Origin: an uncultured Clostridia bacterium
GTDB taxonomy: Bacteria; Bacillota; Clostridia; Oscillospirales; Oscillospiraceae
Reading direction: 5' to 3'
NCBI GenBank assembly: GCA_945875335.1
Contig: CAMCKD010000001.1
Location: forward strand, 1-64,000
Length of the DNA: 64,000 nt
Shown here: positions 16,054 through 23,938 of the stretch, piece by piece
How positions within the stretch are numbered: position 1 is the first letter of the stretch
How the letters are laid out: each line of letters opens with the position of its first letter
The notes under the pieces: generated by a model
The model's input: the letters and a program-made list of their open reading frames with translations, nothing else
What the model was told of the DNA's origin: nothing
The model's database searches: none
Made by a program: the position numbers and the translations under genes

Positions 16054-16686
16054 TTAATTTGTCCCGTCAAAGTCTTCCATGGTGTCACAGGTTTCGGAAG
16101 AGATTCCTTCTTGCTTGATGAATGCTTTTCCCACGGTTTGACCGATGATTTTCAAATCCCCCAAAAAGGTGATTTTTTTGACATACTCACAATCCAATTC
16201 AAATCGGCGTGTCCAGGTGATGGAATTTCTGCCGTTGACCTGGGCGTAGCCGGATAACCCGGGGCGGACATCATGCCGGTGCCGCTGCTCTTCAGAGTAA
16301 AGGGCCAGATATTGAACAAGAAGGGGTCTGGGGCCAATGACGCTCATATCTCCCTTGATGATGTTGAACGCCTCCGGCAGCTCGTCCAAGCTGGTCTTTC
16401 TCAGAAAGCGCCCATAGGAATTCAGCCGCACCTCGTCCGGCAGCAGATTGCCCTGGGAATCTCGCCGGTTGTCCATGGTGCGGAATTTGATGAGCTTGAA
16501 AATCTTTTCATCCTTTCCGGGCCGGGATTGGGTGAAGAAGGGATTTCCTCTCATAAAAATGGCACCCAGAATGGCGAGAATTGCATAAAGCCAGGAAAAA
16601 ACAATCACCGCTGCCAATCCGCACAGCAAATCCAGCGGACGCTTGAAATATTTTTCATAGGGGCCATAAGGCTTGTGCTTTTCCAT
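16054..16686 (-). CDS. Polyprenyl-phosphate sugar-1-phosphate transferase (PglC/WcaJ core)
   Basis: This 210-aa monotopic phosphoglycosyl transferase has one N-terminal re-entrant hydrophobic segment (LLCGLAAVIVFSWLYAILAIL), KFRTMDNRRDSQGNLLPDEVR, the catalytic region LRKTSLDELPEAFNIIKGDMSVIGPRP and RPGLSGYAQVNGRN. It moves a sugar-1-phosphate from a UDP-sugar to undecaprenyl phosphate, the first membrane step of glycan synthesis. The minimal, PglC-like size and the adjacent aminotransferase suggest a UDP-amino-dideoxysugar donor (inference). Confidence 0.93.
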   Translation of the reverse strand: MEKHKPYGPYEKYFKRPLDLLCGLAAVIVFSWLYAILAILGAIFMRGNPFFTQSRPGKDEKIFKLIKFRTMDNRRDSQGNLLPDEVRLNSYGRFLRKTSLDELPEAFNIIKGDMSVIGPRPLLVQYLALYSEEQRHRHDVRPGLSGYAQVNGRNSITWTRRFELDCEYVKKITFLGDLKIIGQTVGKAFIKQEGISSETCDTMEDFDGTN

Positions 16687-16704
16687 TTTCTATCCCCGCT
16701 CTCA

Positions 16705-17985
16705 TCAATCAAAGCATGCCTTGATGACGTCAATGATTCTGTCCTGCTGTTCCTGGGTCATCTTGTTATCGCTGGGCAGGCACAGACCTCTTTCAAAGAT
16801 ATCCATTCCGACATCCGTGCATCCGCCGTCCAGGTAGGCGTTGGTTCTGGCTCTGCCGCTGCCGCTGCGAACCACAAAGGGGTTCATTCGGTAAATGGGC
16901 TGCATGTGCATGGGCTTCCAGATGGGGCGGCCTTCAGCGTTGATGGAAGCAATGGCTTTCAGGATCTCTGTGGGGCAGCTCTTGCCGTGCTCTGGGATGA
17001 AAAGTGCATCCTGCTCCCCTCTCACCTGGGAACACATAGCCTCCCGGTCAATAATCATGCAGCTGAGCCAGAAATTTGGCTGGCTGTTCTGCGCGTCGTA
17101 GGGATTCATCTTCACCGGCAAATCTTTTAATCCTTCCTGATAGCGCAGGAAAATGGCCTTTTTTTGGTCAATGTGCTCCTGCAGATGGGGAAACTGCCCC
17201 CGGACAACGCCGGCAATCACGTTGCTCATGCGGTAGTTATAGCCCAGTTCCTCATGCTGATACCAGTTAGCCCGCTCCCTGGATTGCGTGGACCATTTGC
17301 GAGCCTTTTCTGCCGCTTCATGATCGTCCGTCAGCAGCATGCCACCAGAGGAACCGGTGATGATTTTGTTTCCATTAAAGGAAATTGCATTGAATGATCC
17401 AAAAGAACCGGTCTGAATCCCCTTATAGGACGCTCCCAGAGACTCTGCGGCATCTTCAATGATGACGGCTCCATGTTTTTGGCAGATTGCTTTTAGCTCG
17501 TCCACCTTTCCAGGGGTACCGTAGAGATGGGCCATCACCACCACCTTGATCTCGGGGTAGATCTGGAACGCCTTCTCCAAGGAAACGGGATCCATGTTCC
17601 AGGTGTCGTACTCCGTATCAATAAAAACCGGGATGCCGCCCTCATAGACGATGGGATTCACTGTCGCGTCAAAGGTCATATCGCTGGCTGCCACCAGGCG
17701 GCCGTCAAGAGCGCCTTTTCCAACGGCAGGCTTTCCGTATATCTGCTCCCCCGCCAGCTTCATAGCCAGATGCAGCGCGGCTGTGCCAGAAGAGAGGGCG
17801 ACGGCGTGTTTGCAGCCCACCTTCTCACAAACGAGGCTTTCTACCTCATTGATATTGACACCGATGGTGGACATCCAGTTTGCATGATAAGCCTCTATCA
17901 CATAAGCCATGGAATCAGGATACATGGTCGGCGAGGACAGCCATACTTTTTCTTCAAATTTTTGAAAGTCAAGATTTGCAAACAT
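16705..17985 (-). CDS. DegT/DnrJ/EryC1-family PLP sugar aminotransferase
   Basis: The 426-aa product has the fold-I PLP motifs ALSSGTAALHLAMKLAG, DAAESLGASYKG and the Schiff-base lysine in ISFNGNKIITGSSGGML, followed by NYRMSNVIAGVVRGQ. Members convert nucleotide 4-keto-6-deoxysugars to 4-amino sugars (PglE, PseC, WecE). It opens the five-gene operon behind a promoter at 18025-18053, and the next gene is a PglC-like transferase. The matching 4,6-dehydratase and N-acetyltransferase are not in the window, so they must be elsewhere if the pathway is complete. Confidence 0.93.
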   Translation of the reverse strand: MFANLDFQKFEEKVWLSSPTMYPDSMAYVIEAYHANWMSTIGVNINEVESLVCEKVGCKHAVALSSGTAALHLAMKLAGEQIYGKPAVGKGALDGRLVAASDMTFDATVNPIVYEGGIPVFIDTEYDTWNMDPVSLEKAFQIYPEIKVVVMAHLYGTPGKVDELKAICQKHGAVIIEDAAESLGASYKGIQTGSFGSFNAISFNGNKIITGSSGGMLLTDDHEAAEKARKWSTQSRERANWYQHEELGYNYRMSNVIAGVVRGQFPHLQEHIDQKKAIFLRYQEGLKDLPVKMNPYDAQNSQPNFWLSCMIIDREAMCSQVRGEQDALFIPEHGKSCPTEILKAIASINAEGRPIWKPMHMQPIYRMNPFVVRSGSGRARTNAYLDGGCTDVGMDIFERGLCLPSDNKMTQEQQDRIIDVIKACFD

Positions 17986-18024
17986 CTTTCAGATTCCTCT
18001 CTTTGACTGTGTCATCTTCCGACT

Positions 18025-18053
18025 AGAATACCACAAAACCATCATAAATGCAA
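18025..18053 (-). promoter_or_regulatory. Promoter of the glycan operon
   Basis: On the minus strand TTGCAT (18048-18053), 17-nt spacer, TATTCT (18025-18030), with a TG upstream of the -10. It lies about 40 nt before the aminotransferase ATG. The rest of 18054-18249 is AT-rich with no gene that I can see. Confidence 0.6.
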
Positions 18054-18249
18054 GAAGTGCGCAGATGCTGATGAATAAACTGAAGAAAAATAGTTCTTAA
18101 GATGCAGGCTGATGTATAAAGAAAGCAAAATGGCTTCACCTGGTCTGTCCTTCTAAATGTTACATTATAACGTATTATAGTGTCAACTATTGGTTGCATC
18201 TTACGTTTTTCAAAACATTACGCCGAATTTAGATGAAGAAAACATATGG

Positions 18250-18277
18250 TTGCATTCTTGCTGAAACGTGATATAAT
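18250..18277 (+). promoter_or_regulatory. Promoter of tldD-tldE
   Basis: TTGCAT (18250-18255), 16-nt spacer, TATAAT (18272-18277). It leaves a leader of about 75 nt. Confidence 0.75.
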
Positions 18278-18356
18278 TTTCATATATTATTTTGAAAGCC
18301 CCATTGTTTTCAGTCGGATGATCGGTATGAGGTTTTCAAGGAAAGAAGGCGAAGCG

Positions 18357-19760
18357 ATGGGATTCTCCCAATTCTTAGATTCCAGAAGAGACCGTGCCAA
18401 GGCACTGGTAAAAATTCTGAAGGAACAATTCAGTTATGTCAGCATTCTGGGTGCCGACAGCAAGTCCACCGCCATCCGTGTGGATGCAAGCACCAGCAAT
18501 ATCAGCAACGGTCAGGATACGGAATGTGGCTTTGTTGTGAAGCTGAATAACGGCAGCTGCTTCTTTGAATACGCCATGGATGACATTGGCGAGGATGTAG
18601 CAACCTTGGCAGAGGAAATCAAAGAGGCCTTTTCCGCCAGTGCCGCGCTGAAGCAAGCCAGCATCGAGCACATTTCTTTGAAGGACGAGCCCCTGGTGCA
18701 GTCCTTTGCTCGGGCATCCGATTTGCATGAATATTCCGATGCCCAGCTTTTGGACTTCTGCCAGAAAACCCAAAAGGAGCTTCAAGGCAAAAGCGAGAAC
18801 ATTCTCAATGCTATGGTTGCGCTTAACACCATGGAGGTTTCCAAGCTCTTTATCTCCCAAAACCGGGAGCTGGATCAGGATTATGCGTTTATCGGCGGCG
18901 TTCTGGTGCTTGTCTATCGGGAAAACGAGAAGGTTGTGCAGGTTTATAACTTTGAAGGGTCTCAAAATGTGGCCGATGTCATGGCTGCGCTTCCCTCCAA
19001 AATGGATGCCCTGGTTGACCGGGCACATCACCTGGGCTACGCCAAGCCCATTGAGCCCGGCGTTTATGACGTAATTACAGATCCCTCTATCACCGGTCTG
19101 ATCGCCCATGAGGCATTTGGACACGGCGTGGAAATGGATCAATTTGTGAAGGACAGAGCGCTGGCCAAGCAGTATGTGGGCCAGTATGTGGCCTCCCCTA
19201 TCTGCAATATGAAGGACGGTGCCGCCTCCGCACTGAGCATTGCCTCCTATTTCTTCGATGATGACGGCGTGCTGGCGGGTGACACTCAAATCATTAAGGA
19301 CGGGATTTTAGTTACCGGCATTTCCGATCTTGCCTCTGCATCCCAGCTGGGCACTTCCCCCACCGGCAACGGCAGAAGACAGTCCACCCGCCGCAAGGCA
19401 TACACCAGAATGACCAATACCTTCTTTGAAAAGGGCACCGATAAGCTGGAGGATATGATTGCCTCCATCAAGCACGGCTATATGCTGTTTGAAACGGACA
19501 ACGGCATGGAAGACCCCAAAAACTGGGCCATTCAGTGCGTTGCCCAGTATGGCATCGAAATCGTGGACGGCAAGCTGACGGAAAACTACGTCTCCCCTGT
19601 TGTGATGAGCGGTTATGTGCCCGATCTGCTCAAGTCTATCTCCATGATATCCGATGATTTTGAAATCTGCGGCTCCGGCTTCTGCGGCAAGGGCTACAAG
19701 GAGTGGGTACGCGTCAGCGACGGCGGCCCTGCACTGAAAGCGAGGGTGAAACTGGGATGA
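18357..19760 (+). CDS. tldD: Metalloprotease TldD (catalytic subunit)
   Basis: TldD and TldE form a heterodimeric tunnel protease that degrades unfolded peptides and matures some ribosomally made peptides. The 467-aa product carries the Zn motif HEAFGH starting at residue 251, which marks the catalytic partner, and the C-terminal region with ICGSGFCGKGYKEWVRVSDGGP. ATG 18357 follows a purine-rich SD (GAAGGCGAAG). An ATG at 18327 is also in frame but lacks an SD. tldE begins inside its stop codon. No peptide precursor was identified nearby. Confidence 0.94.
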   Translation: MGFSQFLDSRRDRAKALVKILKEQFSYVSILGADSKSTAIRVDASTSNISNGQDTECGFVVKLNNGSCFFEYAMDDIGEDVATLAEEIKEAFSASAALKQASIEHISLKDEPLVQSFARASDLHEYSDAQLLDFCQKTQKELQGKSENILNAMVALNTMEVSKLFISQNRELDQDYAFIGGVLVLVYRENEKVVQVYNFEGSQNVADVMAALPSKMDALVDRAHHLGYAKPIEPGVYDVITDPSITGLIAHEAFGHGVEMDQFVKDRALAKQYVGQYVASPICNMKDGAASALSIASYFFDDDGVLAGDTQIIKDGILVTGISDLASASQLGTSPTGNGRRQSTRRKAYTRMTNTFFEKGTDKLEDMIASIKHGYMLFETDNGMEDPKNWAIQCVAQYGIEIVDGKLTENYVSPVVMSGYVPDLLKSISMISDDFEICGSGFCGKGYKEWVRVSDGGPALKARVKLG

Positions 19761-21031
19761 TGAAACTGGAATCCATGCTCCGGGCCAACAATCAGGTGAC
19801 GGACTATAAAATCAATATTCACCAAATCAAAAGCTTTGAAATGTTCTTTGTGAAGGGCAAGCTGGAAACAGTGCGCCGCACCAACACCTGCGATACCCAG
19901 GTGACCGTGTACGTCTCTCACGGAGAATTTCTGGGGAATGCCGACTTCCTGGTCTACCCCTCTACCACGGATGAGGAACTGGCAGAGCTGATTTCTCAGG
20001 CAGCTGCCAAGGCAATGCTGATTGATAACAAGCCCTATTCTCTCCCTGAGGACGAAACAGGAACATACAACGTAGAGAGTAATTTTGCCGGGATTCGTCC
20101 CGAGGATTTGGCTGCCACGATTTCCAACATCGTTTTTGACGCCAACAAGCTCCCCAACGGCTCCCTCAACTCTGTGGAAGTGTTTCTGAACCAGCATCAG
20201 GAAACGGTGATTAACAGTCGGGGCTTAAACAAATCCCAAGTACGCTACGATGCCATGGTAGAGGCCATCCCCACCTACAACGGCAAGGAACAGAGCGTAG
20301 AGCTTTATGAGCAGTATAATTTCAGCAGTCTGGACGAAGCGTCGCTCCATCAGGAGATTGCCGACATGATGCTGGCGGTGAAGGCCCGATATGAAGCTTC
20401 AAAGCCCCAGCAAAAGCTGGAGTGCAAGGTGGTTCTGAACAAGCAGGAGCTGAAAGAGCTGTTTTTCAGCATTTCCAACCATCTGCGTTATTCCTCGGTG
20501 TACACCCACTCCACCGTTTTCAAAAAGGGCGACGCCATTCAGAAGGAGCCTACAGGCGACTCCATCAGCATTACCATGGCGGGAGCAGTGGAGGGCAATG
20601 TGCGCAGTACGAAATTTGACAGTGACGGCCTGTCCCTGGGGCAGCAGAAAATCGTTGAGAAGGGAAAAGTCCTGGCATATTTCGGCGACAACCAGTACGG
20701 CCAGTACCTGGGAGAAACACCTACAGGCAGCCTCCGTTGTCTGTGCGCCGACACCGGCTCCCTGACGCAGGAGGACCTGGATGAAGCGCCCTACCTGGAA
20801 GTGATCTCCATGTCCGGCCTGCAGGTGGACTTTTTCAGCGACTACATCGGCGGTGAGGTTCGGCTTGCTTACTACCATGACGGCCAAAAGCTGATCCCGG
20901 TGACTGGAATTTCCATTTCCGGCTCTGTCAGCCAGGTGCTGAACACCATCCGGCTCTCTTCCAAGACAGCCACTCAGGATGGATACACCGGCCCGGATAA
21001 GGCGCTCCTTTCCGATATGAAGATTTTCTAA
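19757..21031 (+). CDS. tldE: TldE/PmbA-family metalloprotease partner
   Basis: The 424-aa partner of TldD has the family C-terminal beta domain (TGSLRCLCADTGSLTQEDLDEAPYLEV, GEVRLAYYHDGQKLIPVTGISISGSV) but no HExxxH motif, as expected for the non-catalytic subunit. ATG 19757 overlaps the tldD TGA as ATGA, so translation is coupled; the frame is open 18 codons further up inside tldD. A stem-loop at 21036-21065 follows. Confidence 0.93.
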   Translation: MMKLESMLRANNQVTDYKINIHQIKSFEMFFVKGKLETVRRTNTCDTQVTVYVSHGEFLGNADFLVYPSTTDEELAELISQAAAKAMLIDNKPYSLPEDETGTYNVESNFAGIRPEDLAATISNIVFDANKLPNGSLNSVEVFLNQHQETVINSRGLNKSQVRYDAMVEAIPTYNGKEQSVELYEQYNFSSLDEASLHQEIADMMLAVKARYEASKPQQKLECKVVLNKQELKELFFSISNHLRYSSVYTHSTVFKKGDAIQKEPTGDSISITMAGAVEGNVRSTKFDSDGLSLGQQKIVEKGKVLAYFGDNQYGQYLGETPTGSLRCLCADTGSLTQEDLDEAPYLEVISMSGLQVDFFSDYIGGEVRLAYYHDGQKLIPVTGISISGSVSQVLNTIRLSSKTATQDGYTGPDKALLSDMKIF

Positions 21032-21035
21032 AAAT

Positions 21036-21065
21036 CATCCCGGAGGCAGAAATGTCTCCGGGATG
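21036..21065. terminator. Bidirectional stem-loop between tldE and dprA-like gene
   Basis: Perfect CATCCCGGAG/CTCCGGGATG stem. On the minus strand it is followed by ATTTTT; on the plus strand there is no clear T-run. Confidence 0.6.
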
Positions 21066-21069
21066 CTGT

Positions 21070-21957
21070 CTATAGAAATGTAATCTGAGGATCGGCAAAG
21101 CGGCGAAAATCCTGGAGTGCCTCCGGCTGAATCAGAGTTGCTCCCATTTTTTCAAGGGCAAGGGATGCAGCGCTGCCGTCCTTGAAGCAATAGAGAGGGC
21201 TCCATTTTTTGCGGAGATTCTGGACGCTCCCCTCCCAGGTGCCTCCCTTTTCCAAGGTACACTGGGCCACAAAGGTGATTTCACCCCAGGCATGAATGGA
21301 GTAGTTTCGGTGTAGCGCTCGAGGAATGGAAAAAGCCTGGTCATAATCCCCTTCACTCACATACAGCACATTGTTTTCCAGCGAGTGCTCGGTCAGTGCA
21401 TCGGCTACCACACTGATGACACAGCCCCCCGCTTCCAGGCAGGCATTTTGAGCGGCGGAATCCGCGCCTCTCGCGTTGCCTGATACCAGGGCAAACCCAT
21501 GCTTTGCCGCCTGAATGCCTACCTCCCGGGCAAATTTTCGATTTTCTGATTTCAAATACCGGCTGCCCACCAAAGACACAGCAGACATTTTCAAAATATC
21601 CATATTTCCTTTCACCCAAAAGCATCCCGGGGCATCAAAGCCAAGACGTTTTCTCAGAATCAATGGATACAGCGGATTGACCCGCGAGATGGGAAAGCAG
21701 CCAAGCTTCCTGGCTTTTTCCAGATAGGCATTTAGTTGAGCCTCATCTTCCAACAGGGCCAAAATATGCGCTGCCAGCTGTTTATCAATTCCAATGGACA
21801 ATAGATGGGAAAGCTCCAACTCAACAGCTTCCGCTGCTGGCGGGAGCAAGGCGGCTCTTTGGGCAAGCAGACGAAGCTGCGCAGTGGTCAAAGGCTTTCT
21901 GCAGGGATCGCCCAGCTTCCCGGAGAGAAGGAGAAAGCCCCGTTCTCTTTGATTCAC
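21070..21957 (-). CDS. DprA/Smf-like DNA-processing protein
   Basis: The 295-aa product has a helical N-terminal region and a Rossmann-like domain with VSLVGSRYLKSENRKFAREVG and FALVSGNARGADSAAQNACLEAGG, the DprA hallmarks. DprA loads RecA on incoming single-stranded DNA. It is shorter than usual DprA proteins (about 360 aa), ends without an obvious winged-helix domain, and is not beside topA, so it may be a divergent paralogue. The start is GTG 21957, overlapping the helicase stop by 4 nt. Confidence 0.8.
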   Translation of the reverse strand: MNQRERGFLLLSGKLGDPCRKPLTTAQLRLLAQRAALLPPAAEAVELELSHLLSIGIDKQLAAHILALLEDEAQLNAYLEKARKLGCFPISRVNPLYPLILRKRLGFDAPGCFWVKGNMDILKMSAVSLVGSRYLKSENRKFAREVGIQAAKHGFALVSGNARGADSAAQNACLEAGGCVISVVADALTEHSLENNVLYVSEGDYDQAFSIPRALHRNYSIHAWGEITFVAQCTLEKGGTWEGSVQNLRKKWSPLYCFKDGSAASLALEKMGATLIQPEALQDFRRFADPQITFL

Positions 21958-23144
21958 CGAAACCGCCTCTTGGGCGCCGCAGGAGCTTTAATTTCTTCCT
22001 CCATCAAAGTACCGTCAGCGTTCAGAATCATGGGCTTCACCTGATAATGGGAGAACTTGGCAATCTCATCCAGCTTGGCCTTTTCCGGGAAATTACTGAC
22101 AATGCTCCATGCAACGCCCTTCCGTTTGGCCCGTCCGGTGCGTCCGATGCGGTGGACATAGTATTCGTTTTCCTCGGGAATATCATAGTTGATGACGCAG
22201 TCCACATCATCCACATCAATGCCCCGGGAGGCAACATCCGTTGCGATCAGCACAGGCAGCTTCCCGGAACGGTAGCGCTGCATGGTTTTCTCCCGCTGGC
22301 TCTGACGGATGTCTCCGTGGAGACAGTCACAGTCCACCCCGGCCCGCTGGAATTCATCACTGAGCCGCTGGCACATGTGCTTGGTATTGCAGAAAATCAT
22401 CACCCGCTCAAAGCCCTGGCTCCGCATGAGCCGCAGTACGGTTTCCGCCTTTTCCAAGGGAGTACAGGTCAGGCAGAACTGGTCAATGTCCGGGCGATCC
22501 TCCTGTTTGGGCTCCACGGTGATTTCCACCTCGTCCCGCTGGTACATCCAAGAGACTGTCATGACCTCCTGGGAGATGGTGGCGGAAAACAGGCCCAGGT
22601 TTTTGCGGTTTTTTATTTTCTCGATAATTCTGGTGACATCCTTAAAGAAGCCCATGTCCAGCATCCGGTCGGCCTCGTCCAGAACCACCGTCTGGATTTT
22701 GTCTAAGCGAATGGTTTTCCGATTGTAGTGATCCATCAGCCGTCCGGGAGTGGCCACCACGATCTGGGGCTTCTTCTCCATCTGGCGAATCTGGCTGCCG
22801 ATTCCGGCACCGCCGTAAAGAACAGCAACCCGTATGCCGTTGAAATATGTCAGAAGGCCCCGCAGCTCGTCGCCAATCTGGATGGCCAGCTCCCGGGTGG
22901 GAGCCAGGATCAAGCCCTGCACATCCTCGCACTGGGCATCAATGTGTTCGATCATGGGGATGCCGAAGGCGAAGGTCTTGCCGGTGCCGGTGGGTGCCTT
23001 GGCAATCACATCCTTCCAGGCCAGAAAATGGGGGATGGCCTCCATCTGGATAGTGGTTGGATATCCGTAACCCTTTTTCTCCAGGGCTTTCAGCATTGCC
23101 TCGGACAGGCCAAGGTCTTCAAAAGTGATATTTTTTTCTTCCAT
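21954..23144 (-). CDS. DEAD-box ATP-dependent RNA helicase
   Basis: The 396-aa helicase has a Q motif (FEDLGLSEAMLKAL...YPTTIQMEAIP), Walker A APTGTGKT, APTRELA, ATPGR, DEAD, SAT, ATDVASRGIDVDDVD and HRIGRTGRA in order. The short basic tail (APAAPKRRFR) resembles CshA/RhlE-type proteins. These unwind RNA in ribosome assembly and mRNA decay. ATG 23144 with AAGGA 8 nt upstream is preferred to TTG 23150. It has a promoter at 23186-23214 and is coupled to the DprA-like gene. Confidence 0.95.
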   Translation of the reverse strand: MEEKNITFEDLGLSEAMLKALEKKGYGYPTTIQMEAIPHFLAWKDVIAKAPTGTGKTFAFGIPMIEHIDAQCEDVQGLILAPTRELAIQIGDELRGLLTYFNGIRVAVLYGGAGIGSQIRQMEKKPQIVVATPGRLMDHYNRKTIRLDKIQTVVLDEADRMLDMGFFKDVTRIIEKIKNRKNLGLFSATISQEVMTVSWMYQRDEVEITVEPKQEDRPDIDQFCLTCTPLEKAETVLRLMRSQGFERVMIFCNTKHMCQRLSDEFQRAGVDCDCLHGDIRQSQREKTMQRYRSGKLPVLIATDVASRGIDVDDVDCVINYDIPEENEYYVHRIGRTGRAKRKGVAWSIVSNFPEKAKLDEIAKFSHYQVKPMILNADGTLMEEEIKAPAAPKRRFR

Positions 23145-23185
23145 TGTCAAATTCCTTTTTGCACTTCTGCGTATTCTTTTGTGTT

Positions 23186-23214
23186 ATTCTATCATTTTTT
23201 CGCCGAGTTTGCAA
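23186..23214 (-). promoter_or_regulatory. Promoter of the DEAD-box helicase gene
   Basis: On the minus strand TTGCAA (23209-23214), 17-nt spacer, TAGAAT (23186-23191). Confidence 0.7.
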
Positions 23215-23273
23215 CCACTCATTGGGAAAAAACAGAATTCGTAGAAATTTAATCTTCTCAGCCCGGCTGACGG

Positions 23274-23302
23274 TGGACAAATGGAGAAAAATATGGTATA
23301 TT
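23274..23302 (+). promoter_or_regulatory. Promoter of the DJ-1-mltG-U32-vanW run
   Basis: TGGACA (23274-23279), 17-nt spacer, TATATT (23297-23302). The leader is about 75 nt and holds a small GCTTTG/CAAAGC hairpin. Confidence 0.65.
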
Positions 23303-23382
23303 AAAGTGTAGAGCTTTGGTTGCAAAGCGTTGTTTCGGGAAATATAGAACTGAAAGCGGATTTGTCTCATGGAGGTTTGATT

Positions 23383-23925
23383 ATGGTATATATGTTGCTC
23401 GGTACCGGCTTTGAAGAGACGGAGGCAATTGCGCCTCTGGATTTGCTTCGCAGGGCCGGAGTAGAGGTTCTTACCGTTGGAATCAACGGGAAAGCCGTAT
23501 CCGGCAGCCATAAGATTGTGGTTGAAGCGGATATCACCATTGGTCAGATGGATTTGACCAATATGGAAATGATCATCATTCCCGGCGGTCTGGGCGGCGT
23601 AGCCAGTCTGCGCTCCAGCAAGGAAGCCTTGGAAGCCCTGAAATTCGGCTGGGATAACGGGAAATTTGTAGCTGCCATCTGTGCCGGGCCAACGGTTCTG
23701 GCTGACCTTGGCATTACCGACGGTCTGCGGGCCACCTGCTACCCGGGGCAGGAAAAGAACATGGGTACCGCCCTGATGCAGGAAAACGCCGCAGTTGTCA
23801 CCGACGGCAGATTGATTACCGGAACCTCTGCCGGATGCGCCATTTCCTTTGGTCTTGCCCTTGTGGAGGCGCTGAAGGGCAAAGAGGCGGCCGAAACGGT
23901 TAGAAAACAAATTGTGATTCGATGA
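23383..23925 (+). CDS. DJ-1/PfpI-family protein (YajL/ThiJ-like)
   Basis: The 180-aa product has the DJ-1 fold motifs GFEETEAIAPLDLLRRAGV, IIPGGLGG and the nucleophile-elbow Cys at about residue 100 (AAICAGPTVLADLG). Members are glyoxalase, deglycase-like or chaperone proteins; the function here is not fixed by sequence. ATG 23383 has a GGAGGT SD. mltG follows after 13 nt, so the two are co-transcribed. Confidence 0.92.
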   Translation: MVYMLLGTGFEETEAIAPLDLLRRAGVEVLTVGINGKAVSGSHKIVVEADITIGQMDLTNMEMIIIPGGLGGVASLRSSKEALEALKFGWDNGKFVAAICAGPTVLADLGITDGLRATCYPGQEKNMGTALMQENAAVVTDGRLITGTSAGCAISFGLALVEALKGKEAAETVRKQIVIR

Positions 23926-23938
23926 TGGAGGAAACCCT

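Noticed and set aside
18180..18210. TTGACA followed by TATAAT on the minus strand upstream of the glycan operon.
   Set aside because: The spacer is only 11 nt. The element at 18025-18053 has a 17-nt spacer and lies closer to the gene.
21070..21957. Possible frameshift or truncation in the DprA-like gene.
   Set aside because: The frame is intact and both DprA motifs are in place; it is short at both ends but without a visible lesion.
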